Shown piece after piece: positions 56,231-64,000 of a DNA stretch of 64,000 bases. The stretch is taken from positions 1,488,001-1,552,000 of the forward strand of contig NZ_CP088296.1 in the NCBI RefSeq assembly GCF_024666595.1. The letters run 5' to 3'. Made by a program: the position numbers and the translations under genes. Source of the DNA: Sphingomonas sp. J315 (lineage in GTDB: Bacteria; Pseudomonadota; Alphaproteobacteria; Sphingomonadales; Sphingomonadaceae). The notes below the pieces were generated by a model that saw nothing but the letters and a program-made list of their open reading frames with translations, searched no databases and was not told where the DNA came from. The first letter of the stretch is position 1. The number at the start of each line of letters is the position of its first letter.

Positions 56231-58000
56231 ATGGTTCGAACAATGGATCGACGACAGCTGCTCGGCGGCGTCGGGATGGGGGGCGCTGCCCTTGCGCTTT
56301 CGCAATGGATGCCGGCATGGGCGCGCAGCAATTCTCCCGGTCTGGTTGCTGACCTCAAGACGGTGTCCGGCGAAGACATCCGGCTGCGCATTGCGCACCA
56401 GATGATCCATCTCGACGGCCGCCACGGCCATGCGATCGGGATCAACGGCACCGTGCCGGGGCCGCTGATCCGGTTGCGCGAGGGGCAGAATGTCCGGCTT
56501 CATGTCGAAAACGCTCTGGACGAAGACAGCTCGATTCATTGGCACGGCCTGATCCTCCCCTTTCACATGGACGGGGTGCCGGGGGTCAGCTTTCCTGGGA
56601 TCAAGCCACGCACCACCTTTACCTACGAGTTCCCGATCGTTCAGGCAGGCACCTACTGGTATCACAGCCATTCGGGGTTGCAGGAGCAGATGGGCCATTA
56701 CGGCCCGATCGTGATCGATCCCGAAGGCGATGATCCGATCCAGTCCGATCGCGAGCATGTGATCGTGCTGTCCGACTACAGCTTCATGCATCCGCACCGG
56801 ATCTTCCAGAAGCTCAAGCAGATGGGCGGTTACTTCAACCACCAGAAGCTGACCGCGACCGACGGCGAAGCGATGTCGGCCGCCGAGCGGATGGCCTGGG
56901 GCAAGATGCGGATGGACCCGACCGATATTTCTGACGTCACCGGCGCGACATACACTTACCTCGTCAACGGCCATGGCCCGAAAGAGAACTGGACCGGCCT
57001 GTTTCGACCGGGCGAGCGGGTGCGGCTGCGCATCGTCAATGCGTCGGCGATGACGACATTCAACCTGCGCATTCCGGGGCTGAAGCTCAGCATCGTGCAG
57101 GCGGACGGAATGAATGTGCGCCCCGTTGCGGTCGACGAGTTCCAGATCGCGGTCGCAGAAACCTATGACGTGATCGTCGAGCCGAGCGAGGACCGCGCCT
57201 ACACCTTCGTCGCCGAGACGGTTGATCGCTCGGGAATGGGGGTCGCGACGCTGGCACCTCGGCCCGGCATGCGCGCACCGGTGCCACCGCTGCGCAAGCG
57301 ACCGCTGGCGACGATGAAGGATATGGGAATGGGTGGCATGGGCGGTCATGGCGCTGCCGCCTGCACGCCTGAGCATGCGGCCATGGGCCATTGCACGATG
57401 CCAAGCGGCGACGGCGCGGAACACAGCGCTGGCACCGCGATGAAGCATTCGATGCGCGATTTCTCGGTCGCGCCTGACGTTGCCAAGACGCCGACGGTCC
57501 AGTCGATCTCGCCGATGCCAGTCGATCGGATGGGCGAACCTGGACAGGGGCTGGACGATGTCGGCCATCGCGTTCTCAATTATCGTGATCTGGTCGCGCT
57601 CGATCGAAACCCCGACATTCGCGGCCCTGAGCGCGAAGTGCGCATCCACCTGACCGGCAATATGGAACGCTATATGTGGGCATTCGATGGCGAGAAGCTG
57701 TCCGAGGTTGGCGCCCCGATCCCGTTCACCGAAGGCGAACGCGTCCGGGTCACCCTGGTCAACGACACGATGATGACCCACCCGATCCATCTGCACGGAC
57801 ATTTCTTCGAGCTGGTGACGGGGCATGGCGACCATTCGCCGCGCAAGCACACCGTCAACGTTCAGCCTGGCGGCACCGCTGCCTTCGACTTCACCGCCGA
57901 CGCAGTGGGCGACTGGGCGTTCCACTGCCACATGCTCTATCACATGCATGCCGGGATGATGCAGGTCGTGACCGTGCGCCCGCAGGAGGACGCGGCATGA
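56231..58000 (+). CDS. copA: Periplasmic multicopper oxidase CopA
   Basis: 589 residues (585 from the second ATG). A Tat signal (DRRQLLGGVGMGGAALALS) exports it folded. Copper-site motifs are complete: IHWHGLILPF, YHSHSGLQEQ, HPIHLHGHFFEL and HCHMLYHMHAGMM. A Met/His/Cys insert (MKDMGMGGMGGHG, CTPEHAAMGHC) binds extra copper. CopA oxidises Cu(I) in the periplasm. It overlaps copB by ATGA. Confidence 0.95.
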   Translation: MVRTMDRRQLLGGVGMGGAALALSQWMPAWARSNSPGLVADLKTVSGEDIRLRIAHQMIHLDGRHGHAIGINGTVPGPLIRLREGQNVRLHVENALDEDSSIHWHGLILPFHMDGVPGVSFPGIKPRTTFTYEFPIVQAGTYWYHSHSGLQEQMGHYGPIVIDPEGDDPIQSDREHVIVLSDYSFMHPHRIFQKLKQMGGYFNHQKLTATDGEAMSAAERMAWGKMRMDPTDISDVTGATYTYLVNGHGPKENWTGLFRPGERVRLRIVNASAMTTFNLRIPGLKLSIVQADGMNVRPVAVDEFQIAVAETYDVIVEPSEDRAYTFVAETVDRSGMGVATLAPRPGMRAPVPPLRKRPLATMKDMGMGGMGGHGAAACTPEHAAMGHCTMPSGDGAEHSAGTAMKHSMRDFSVAPDVAKTPTVQSISPMPVDRMGEPGQGLDDVGHRVLNYRDLVALDRNPDIRGPEREVRIHLTGNMERYMWAFDGEKLSEVGAPIPFTEGERVRVTLVNDTMMTHPIHLHGHFFELVTGHGDHSPRKHTVNVQPGGTAAFDFTADAVGDWAFHCHMLYHMHAGMMQVVTVRPQEDAA

Positions 58001-59025
58001 TCGGCAGCCTACTTCTCGCCGGGACCGGCTTTGTTTCTGCCATGGGTCTTGCGCCCGCCGGACAGACGATGCCGCCGATGGCGGCTCCCAAGGCTGAGGC
58101 TCAGGCCGCGTCAGCCTGCACGCCAGAGCATGCGGCGATGGGGCATTGCCAGATGCCTGATACCAAGGCGCCGGCGAGCCCCCCCACGAACGACCCGGAT
58201 TGTCCCCCCGAACACGCAAAAATGGGGCACTGCACACCCAAGGACGCGGCACCGGCAGAGGATGCGGTCGGCACCGACCTGGCGCCGGGCACTGGCCCGG
58301 CACCCGCCCCCGTCGCGGCGAACTATGCCGACCGCGTCTGGGGCCGCGAGGCGATGCAGCCGACCCGCGACGACCTGCGCCGCCATCACGGTGGCGGCAC
58401 GTTCAGCAAGGTGACGATCGATCTGGCCGAGCTGACCATCGCCAAGGGACATGAAGGATATCGTTTCGAGACCGACGCATGGTTCGGCGGTGACATCAAC
58501 CGCCTCGCGTTGAAGGCTGAAGGCGAAGGCACCTTTGGCGAGGCGATCGAAGGCGTTGATTTCAAGGCGCTCTACTCACGCGCGATCGGCCCCTATTTCA
58601 ATCTTCAGGGCGGTCTGAGACAGGAGATTGGTCATGGTCCCGACCGGACCCATGCCGTGATCGGCATCGAAGGGCTCGCGCCCTATTGGTTTGAGGTCGA
58701 TGCCTATCTGTCGCTCTCGACACAGGGGGAACTGCGCGCCAGTGCGTCGGCGGAATATGACCAGCGTCTGACCCAGCGCCTGATCCTTCAGCCGAAGATC
58801 GAGTTCGAGCTATCGGCACAGGACATCCCGGCGCTCGGCATCGGGGGCGGGTTCTCGAGCGCCGAGGCGGGGCTCCGTCTGCGCTACGAGATCGCGCGCG
58901 AGTTCGCGCCCTATGTAGGCATCGTGCATGAGCGAAAGTTTGGACGAACCGCATCCTTCGCGCGTGCGTCCGGCGAGGATACGCATGCGACCAGTCTCGT
59001 CCTGGGGGTCCGTGCCTGGTTCTGA
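57997..59025 (+). CDS. copB: Outer-membrane copper resistance protein CopB
   Basis: 342 residues: a signal-like N-terminus, then a Cys/Met/His-rich segment with two copies of the C-x-PEHAxMGHC motif also found in CopA, then a beta-barrel (WFGGDINRLALKAEGEGTFG, YSRAIGPYFNLQGGLRQE) ending in Phe. CopB sequesters or exports copper at the outer membrane. The start at 57997 is coupled to the copA stop. Confidence 0.92.
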   Translation: MIGSLLLAGTGFVSAMGLAPAGQTMPPMAAPKAEAQAASACTPEHAAMGHCQMPDTKAPASPPTNDPDCPPEHAKMGHCTPKDAAPAEDAVGTDLAPGTGPAPAPVAANYADRVWGREAMQPTRDDLRRHHGGGTFSKVTIDLAELTIAKGHEGYRFETDAWFGGDINRLALKAEGEGTFGEAIEGVDFKALYSRAIGPYFNLQGGLRQEIGHGPDRTHAVIGIEGLAPYWFEVDAYLSLSTQGELRASASAEYDQRLTQRLILQPKIEFELSAQDIPALGIGGGFSSAEAGLRLRYEIAREFAPYVGIVHERKFGRTASFARASGEDTHATSLVLGVRAWF

Positions 59026-59086
59026 AGGTTATAGGTGCAGGGCTGAAGATGGTGGCGCATGCGCATAGCGCGGTTCAGGAGGTCTG

Positions 59087-59437
59087 ATGCTCTACCTAGC
59101 AATCAAGGCGGCGATTTCCGGCGTGCTCATCGCGCTCGTCTCGGAGATCGCCCGCCGCTCCCCCGGCTTCGGCGCGCTGGTCGCGTCGCTGCCGCTGGTC
59201 TCTGTCCTCGGCATGATCTGGCTCTGGCGCGACAAACCCGACATAACGCTGATGGCCGATCACGCACTCGCGACCTTCTGGTATGTGCTTCCCAGCCTGC
59301 CGATGTTCTTGGTGATCCCACTGTTACTCAAGCGTGGCGTCGGTTTCTTGCCGTCGCTCGCAGCCGGATGCGTGCTGACGGTGCTGCTCTATGCGGGGAT
59401 GACGGTTGTGCTGGGACGATTCGGGGTCCGGCTTTAA
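59087..59437 (+). CDS. DUF3147 small membrane protein
   Basis: 116 residues with four hydrophobic helices, matching DUF3147. Its function is unknown, but members often follow metal or stress genes. GGAGG lies ahead of the ATG at 59087. It is probably the last gene of the copper operon. Confidence 0.8.
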   Translation: MLYLAIKAAISGVLIALVSEIARRSPGFGALVASLPLVSVLGMIWLWRDKPDITLMADHALATFWYVLPSLPMFLVIPLLLKRGVGFLPSLAAGCVLTVLLYAGMTVVLGRFGVRL

Positions 59438-60120
59438 GGCGGCTACTTCATGACCTCGCGATGCCAGATTAGCGAATCCAGCTTACCGGTTCGAGGCAAT
59501 GTATATTGAGCAAGCGCATAAGCCTTGGTCGCCACCCCGAATCCACCTGACCTCTAGCGACCGATGGTCGGAGATAACCTCTAGCAGTTGAGCGGATTGA
59601 AACGCAGAAATCCACTAGCCTCTTGGCGGGGATCTACCCACTGTCCGCGCAAGTCACGCGATGGCTGCTTTCGTGGTTCGTCCTGCCAAAAGCCGCCAGA
59701 CCGCTTACGGCCCACATCCCGCCGTTCGCTACCCCTGCCGGGCGATGGCCGAAAATGGGCCGCAACCGGACTGGCGGCTTGTGGCCGCCGGAGCGGCATA
59801 AGCAGACATCGTAGCGGGTGGTGCGCGTACAACTCGAATTAGGCCGTCAGCAGCCTGTCTATTTTCGGGTACGGCAGTGGGCAAAGCCGACGCACGTAAG
59901 CCGATTGCGCCAGAACTCCGTTTCTGAACACTGCCGTCTTCCGCTCGATCATCACCTCGCAGTGGGTCTGCGGTCCGAGAGCATGGCTCTCGATCTCGCC
60001 CCGATTGCGGACCATGTCGTTGGTCGACCCTTGTGCGTCACGCTCTCGACCGGCCGCACCCGTCGATATGTCAATCATCAATTCCCGCATGACAATCGCC
60101 GCGCAGCACAATCTCATAAC
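59438..60120. other. Gap upstream of the methionine operon
   Basis: I see no supportable gene in these 683 bases. Short open frames lack ribosome sites and family features. The regulatory elements of the mesX-mesD operon begin immediately after, at 60121. Confidence 0.5.
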
Positions 60121-60142
60121 GATATAAAGATATCTTTATATC
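60121..60142. promoter_or_regulatory. Perfect palindromic operator, SahR/methionine-regulon type
   Basis: GATATAAAGAT followed directly by its reverse complement makes a perfect 22-base palindrome. It lies just before a TTGACA (-35-like, 60147-60152) upstream of the riboswitch. AT-rich ATAAAGATATCTTTAT palindromes of this kind are, as I recall, sites of ArsR-family SahR/SamR regulators of methionine genes in proteobacteria. Control of mesXD by SAH or SAM is therefore likely. Confidence 0.65.
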
Positions 60143-60180
60143 AGGATTGACAGCGTAGTTTCGATTGTGTTGAAAGGGCG

Positions 60181-60377
60181 CGTCGAGGTTCCCCGCCTCA
60201 GGCACGACGGCGGGGCTAAGACGGGAAGCCGGTGATGTCCTTCTGGGCAGATTCCGGCGCTGCCCCCGCAACTGTAAGCGGCGAGTGGCGGTTCCATTTT
60301 GTGCCACTGAGCGTCCGCAAGACGCTCGGGAAGGCCGGAACCACCGCGACGACCCGTGAGCCAGGAGACCTGCCTCC
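60181..60377 (+). promoter_or_regulatory. Cobalamin (B12) riboswitch
   Basis: The conserved core is clear: GACGGGAA and GCCGGTG at the 5' side, GCTGCCCCCGCAACTGTAAGCGG and a CACTG in the middle, GGGAAGGCCGG, then the B12-box region GACGACCCGTGAGCCAGGAGACCTGCC. (Segments are quoted with gaps between them.) It lies 143 bases before mesX. Such switches shut off B12-independent methionine synthesis when B12 is present, which fits the genes downstream. Confidence 0.95.
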
Positions 60378-60519
60378 GACGCGATAACGTTCCTCGGACG
60401 GGGGTGTCTCCGGTGGATCGCGCTTGACGCAGGGCTTGCGGCTGTCCGCCGTCGCCTGTCCATCGTGCGCGTTCTTCCTTCGGCCCTCCTGCCCGCACAT
60501 GCAGTTTGGGGTACCGACC

Positions 60520-61506
60520 ATGACCGACAGCGCCTTCACCTTCACGCTCAAGAGCATTCCGTTCGACGAAGAGTATCGGCCGGCCGACAATACGCGGATC
60601 ACGACCAACTTCGCCAATCTGGCGCGGGGTGAGCGCCGTGAGGAAAATCTGCGCAACACGCTGCGCATGATCGACAACCGCTTCAATTCACTGGTGCACT
60701 GGGACAATCCGGCGGGCGATCGCTACGCGCTCGAGCTCACCATCATCACCGCCGAGATGCATGTCGCCGCCAACGGCGCTCAGGATGCGTTCCCGCTGAT
60801 CGAGATCCTCAGGACCACGATCATCGACAAGAAGACCAGAGCGCGGATGGACGGCATCGTCGGGAACAATTTTTCCTCCTACATCCGCGATTACGACTTC
60901 AGCGTCGTGCTGCCCGAACATAGCAAGGCGCATCCCAACTCGGGCACGCCAGAAGGGTTCGGCGACCTTCACGGCAATCTGTTCAAGCATTTCCTGAAGT
61001 CGGAAGCGTATCGCGCAACGTTCAGCAAGCCGCCTGTGATCTGTCTCAGCGTGTCGAGCAACAAGACCTATCAGCGTACCGGCAACGAGCACCCGATCCT
61101 GGGCTTTGAATATGAGAATGACGAGTTCTCGGCGACCGACGACTATTTCGCGAAGATGGGGATGAAGGTCCGCTACTTCATGCCGCGCAACAGCGCCGCG
61201 CCCTTCGCCTTCTACCATATCGGCGACCTGCTGGGCGACTATACCAACCTCGAGCTGGTCAGCACGATTGCGACGATGGACACGTTCCAGCGCATCTATC
61301 GCCCCGAGATCTACAACGCCAATTCGGTAGCGGCGGAACAGTATCGGCCTAGCCTGAAATACCAGGACTATTCGCTGACCCGCATCGTCTATGACCGCGA
61401 GGAGCGTAGCCGGCTCGCGTTTGAACAGGGCAAGTTCGCCGAAGAGCGGTTCATCAAGCCCTATCGCGCAGCGCTTGAACAATGGTCGGCCAGTTTCGCC
61501 GCCTGA
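60520..61506 (+). CDS. mesX: MesX, DUF1852 partner of core methionine synthase MesD
   Basis: 328 residues of DUF1852, starting MTDSAFTFTLKSIPFDEEYR; the upstream in-frame extension lies in the riboswitch region. DUF1852 proteins (MesX) are needed with MesD for a folate-independent, oxygen-dependent methionine synthase. Being first after a B12 riboswitch and next to mesD supports this. Its own chemistry is not settled. Confidence 0.9.
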   Translation: MTDSAFTFTLKSIPFDEEYRPADNTRITTNFANLARGERREENLRNTLRMIDNRFNSLVHWDNPAGDRYALELTIITAEMHVAANGAQDAFPLIEILRTTIIDKKTRARMDGIVGNNFSSYIRDYDFSVVLPEHSKAHPNSGTPEGFGDLHGNLFKHFLKSEAYRATFSKPPVICLSVSSNKTYQRTGNEHPILGFEYENDEFSATDDYFAKMGMKVRYFMPRNSAAPFAFYHIGDLLGDYTNLELVSTIATMDTFQRIYRPEIYNANSVAAEQYRPSLKYQDYSLTRIVYDREERSRLAFEQGKFAEERFIKPYRAALEQWSASFAA

Positions 61507-61536
61507 TCTCCCCTGAATTCAAAGGTATTTTCGAAC

Positions 61537-62565
61537 ATGACGATGTTGTTGCCCACGACGACCGCGGGCAGTCTGCCCAAGCCCTCCTGGCTCGCTGAGC
61601 CCGAGAAGCTGTGGGCCGCGTGGAAGCATGAAGGCGAAGAACTTGTCGCCGCCAAGCAGGACGCGCTGCGCCTTGCGGTCGATGATCAGAAAAAGGCGGG
61701 TATCGACATCGTCGGCGATGGCGAACAGACGCGCCAGCATTTTGTCACCACCTTCATCGAGCATCTGGAAGGCGTCGATTGGGAAAAGAAGCAGGTCATG
61801 CGCATCCGCAACCGCTACGACGCCAGCGTGCCGTCGGTGGTGGGCGCGGTGTCGCGGCCCAGGTCGGTGTTCGTCGAGGATGCCAAGTACCTGCGCGCGC
61901 AGACCGACGGGCCGATCAAATGGACGCTGCCCGGTCCGATGACGATGATCGATACGTTGTACGACGATCACTATAAGAGCCGTGAGAAGCTCGCCTGGGA
62001 ATTCGCCTGCATCCTCAACGAAGAGGCGAAGGAGCTGGAAGCCGCAGGCGTCGATATTGTCCAGTTCGACGAACCGGCGTTCAACGTCTTTTTCGACGAG
62101 GCGAACGACTGGGGCATCAAGACTCTGGAGCGCGCCGCCGAGGGGCTGAAGTGTGAGACCGCGGTCCACATCTGCTATGGCTATGGCATCAAGGCTAACA
62201 CCGACTGGAAGAAGACGCTCGGCTCCGAATGGCGGCAATATGAGGAAATCTTCCCCAATTTGCAGAAGTCGACGATCGATATCGTCAGCCTCGAATGCCA
62301 GTGTTCGCGCGTACCGATGGACCTGATCGAGCTCATTCGCGGCAAGAAGGTGATGGTCGGCGCGATCGACGTGGCGACCGACACGGTCGAGACGCCCGAA
62401 GAGGTCGCGGCGACGCTGCGCAACGCGTTGCGCTTCGTCGATGCCGACAAGCTCATCCCCGCCACCAACTGCGGCATGGCGCCGCTGTCGCGTGCGGTTG
62501 CGAACGGCAAGCTGAGGGCGCTGGGTGCGGGTGCGGAGATCGTCCGCAAGGAACTGGCGGCGTAA
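61537..62565 (+). CDS. mesD: Folate-independent methionine synthase MesD (MetE-core family)
   Basis: 342 residues, equal to the MetE C-terminal catalytic domain only. Zinc ligands are suggested by His and Cys in AVHICYGYG, Glu in SLECQC and Cys in ATNCGM; homocysteine-binding motifs include VQFDEPAF. It lacks the folate-binding N-terminal half. With MesX it should methylate homocysteine with a non-folate donor. It is 30 bases after mesX, under the same riboswitch and palindrome. Confidence 0.9.
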   Translation: MTMLLPTTTAGSLPKPSWLAEPEKLWAAWKHEGEELVAAKQDALRLAVDDQKKAGIDIVGDGEQTRQHFVTTFIEHLEGVDWEKKQVMRIRNRYDASVPSVVGAVSRPRSVFVEDAKYLRAQTDGPIKWTLPGPMTMIDTLYDDHYKSREKLAWEFACILNEEAKELEAAGVDIVQFDEPAFNVFFDEANDWGIKTLERAAEGLKCETAVHICYGYGIKANTDWKKTLGSEWRQYEEIFPNLQKSTIDIVSLECQCSRVPMDLIELIRGKKVMVGAIDVATDTVETPEEVAATLRNALRFVDADKLIPATNCGMAPLSRAVANGKLRALGAGAEIVRKELAA

Positions 62566-62576
62566 GCAAAAATCGG

Positions 62577-62607
62577 GTCCGGCGATGCCCACACGGCATC
62601 GCCGGAC
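62577..62607 (+). terminator. Intergenic hairpin after mesD
   Basis: A perfect 13-bp stem (62577-62589 with 62595-62607, loop CACAC) lies eleven bases after the mesD stop. No T tract follows on the plus strand, so it may act as a weak terminator or RNA stabiliser rather than a full stop. The symporter gene begins 44 bases later. Confidence 0.5.
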
Positions 62608-62650
62608 GGCGTATCCGGGCGCGGTCGCGTGCTCGATTCAGGAATATTCG

Positions 62651-63649
62651 ATGAACGCTCTTCTGCGCCGCCCGCGGCTCGATCCCTATATCTTCGCGAT
62701 CATGGCGATGGTCGCGGTGGCCGCGATCATTCCCGCGCGGGGCGTCGGGAAAGAGGTGCTTGATCATGTCGTGCACGCCGCGATCGCGCTGCTGTTCTTC
62801 ATCTATGGCGCGAAGATTTCGCGGCAGGCGATCTGGCAGGGCATCGCCCATTGGCGCCTGCAGGGTCTGGTCTTTGCCACCACCTTCCTCGCCTTCCCGG
62901 TGATCGGGTTCGCGTTGATCGCTCTGGCGGGGGGCGTTCTGGATAGCGGGCTGGTCACCGGCCTGATGTTCCTGTGCCTGTTGCCCTCCACGGTGCAATC
63001 GTCGATCGCGCTGACCTCAATCGCGCGCGGCAATGTCCCGGCGGCGCTGTGCTGCGCGTCGCTGTCGAACCTAGCCGGGGTGGTGATCACGCCTGTGCTC
63101 GCGGCACTGCTGCTGACCACCAATAGCGGCGGCATTTCGCTCGACGCGGTGCGCGAGATCGCGCTGCAGATCCTGCTGCCCTTCATCATCGGCCAGTTGG
63201 CGCGCCCGCTGGTCGGCGACTGGTTCACCCGCCAGAAGACGCTGACGATGCTGGTCGATCGCGGATCGATCCTGCTGGTCGTCTATGCGGCGTTCAGCGC
63301 GGGCGTGGTCGCGGGCATCTGGAGCAAGGTGACGCCGCAGAGCATTGCGCTGGTCATCCTGCTCGATCTGCTGCTGCTGTCGATCGCCCTCGTCTTCACG
63401 ACTGCGGCCGCTCGCCTGTCGCGCCTGCCGGTCGAGGATGAAGTCACGATCGCGTTCTGTGGATCGCAAAAGAGCATGGCGAGCGGACTGCCGATGGCGA
63501 ACATCCTCTTTCCGGCCAGCACTGTTGGCCTGATCGTCCTGCCGCTGATGCTGTACCACCAGATGCAGCTGATGATCTGCGCCGCGCTCGCCCGGCGCTA
63601 CAGCCTGCGCCCCGAACAAGCCGTGCCGATGGTCACAGCCGCGGCATGA
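62651..63649 (+). CDS. Bile acid:sodium symporter family transporter (BASS)
   Basis: 332 residues with about ten helices. It resembles the SBF-like / SLC10A7 branch, with the conserved crossing regions LCLLPSTVQSSIALTSIARGN and FCGSQKSMASGLPMANILF (quoted apart). The substrate is unknown; its place after mesXD under methionine-type control suggests transport of a sulphur or methyl compound used by this pathway. The start at 62651 is chosen over an upstream frame that begins inside mesD. Confidence 0.85.
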   Translation: MNALLRRPRLDPYIFAIMAMVAVAAIIPARGVGKEVLDHVVHAAIALLFFIYGAKISRQAIWQGIAHWRLQGLVFATTFLAFPVIGFALIALAGGVLDSGLVTGLMFLCLLPSTVQSSIALTSIARGNVPAALCCASLSNLAGVVITPVLAALLLTTNSGGISLDAVREIALQILLPFIIGQLARPLVGDWFTRQKTLTMLVDRGSILLVVYAAFSAGVVAGIWSKVTPQSIALVILLDLLLLSIALVFTTAAARLSRLPVEDEVTIAFCGSQKSMASGLPMANILFPASTVGLIVLPLMLYHQMQLMICAALARRYSLRPEQAVPMVTAAA

Positions 63650-63687
63650 CCCCGATTCATCCAGCCGTCAGTCAAGGATCAAACCCT

Positions 63688-64000
63688 ATGACCATCCTCC
63701 GCGATATCGACGACGACAGCGATCTGCGCCAGCTGTTCGGCCGGTTCCCGACCGGCGTCACGGCATTGTGCGCGATGAATGGGGACCAGCCGATCGGCAT
63801 GACCGCAAGCGCCTTCGTGGCGATCTCGCTCAAGCCCGCATTGGTCTCGGTGTGCATCAAGCACGGGTCGTGGACCTGGCAGCAATTGCGCGGGTGCGAC
63901 CGGATCGGAATCTCATTTCTGGGCCACGGGCACGCCGCAGTCGCGCGTCAGCTATCGCAGCGCAGCGACGACCGGTTTGAGGGGCTGGATTATGACGTGA
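63688..64000 (+). CDS. Flavin reductase (HpaC/NtaB-like), truncated by window end
   Basis: The first 104 residues are visible. The start MTILRDIDDDSDLR is followed by FGRFPTGVTALCAM, GMTASAFVAISLKPALVSVCI and RIGISFLG, the FMN-site pattern of flavin reductases that supply FMNH2 to oxygenases. It lies 38 bases after the symporter. It may provide reduced flavin to the oxygen-dependent MesX/MesD reaction; this is inferred from position. Confidence 0.85.
   Translation, partial: MTILRDIDDDSDLRQLFGRFPTGVTALCAMNGDQPIGMTASAFVAISLKPALVSVCIKHGSWTWQQLRGCDRIGISFLGHGHAAVARQLSQRSDDRFEGLDYDV

Overview
The window comes from a GC-rich Gram-negative bacterium, most likely a sphingomonad (Alphaproteobacteria). 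The support is indirect: a TonB-dependent receptor feeding an aromatic-type catabolic cluster, the CopAB/CopCD arrangement, the CrbSR-type sensor pair, a B12-riboswitch-controlled MesX/MesD methionine synthase, and very GC-rich third codon positions that leave long antisense open frames. No rRNA or tRNA gene is visible, so the assignment is an inference.

Layout. (1) 1-5790, minus strand: a 5-oxoproline-type cassette of 5-oxoprolinase (OplAH, frameshifted), a DUF969-DUF979 putative transporter that reads as one fused protein, and DUF2891. (2) 5863-18899: a catabolic cluster between two paralogous LysR regulators. It holds a TonB receptor, lactamase-fold hydrolase, FAD monooxygenase, MFS carrier, cupin, epimerase and SDR on the plus strand, and an extradiol dioxygenase, FrsA-type hydrolase and FAH-family enzyme on the minus strand. 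Strong terminator and REP-like structures separate the two halves. (3) 18951-23836: an alpha/beta hydrolase and a CrbS/CrbR-like two-component pair. (4) 23.8-51.7 kb: an accessory region with gene-poor gaps. It carries an orphan gene; a giant Hhe-like (DUF4011/helicase/nuclease/DUF3320) protein coupled to an SbcCD-like pair; an OxyR-like regulator lacking the peroxidatic cysteine; small lipoproteins; a stress/membrane cluster (DUF465, BI-1, zinc ribbon, TerC, USP, TauE) with two copies of one structured RNA leader; a Gabija-type OLD nuclease/UvrD helicase pair; and beside it a tightly coupled cassette of a Gly-rich small protein, a PfkB kinase fused to a nucleoside deoxyribosyltransferase, a QueC-like enzyme, a nitroreductase-like protein and a convergent OGG-type DNA glycosylase. 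(5) 51.75-59.4 kb: copper and heavy-metal resistance, with copCD, a cnrYXH-like ECF sigma module, a CueR-like regulator with a textbook 19-bp-spacer promoter, a glutaredoxin-MauE fusion, copA, copB and DUF3147. (6) 60.1-64 kb: a palindromic operator and a cobalamin riboswitch ahead of mesX-mesD, then a bile-acid-type symporter and a flavin reductase cut by the window end.

The best candidate for an undescribed system is 47190-50768, probably together with the nuclease/helicase at 43163-47004. Its enzyme set (deazaguanine-type PP-loop ligase, base exchange, nucleoside kinase, flavin enzyme, base-excising glycosylase) suggests making and policing an unusual base or nucleotide as an anti-phage measure. 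It overlaps in parts with type IV CBASS and Qat but lacks a CD-NTase, a TGT and the Qat partners.

Three genes show single-base-type frame disruptions (about 1.6, 4.76 and 35.95 kb). Assembly indels should be excluded before any of them is called a pseudogene.
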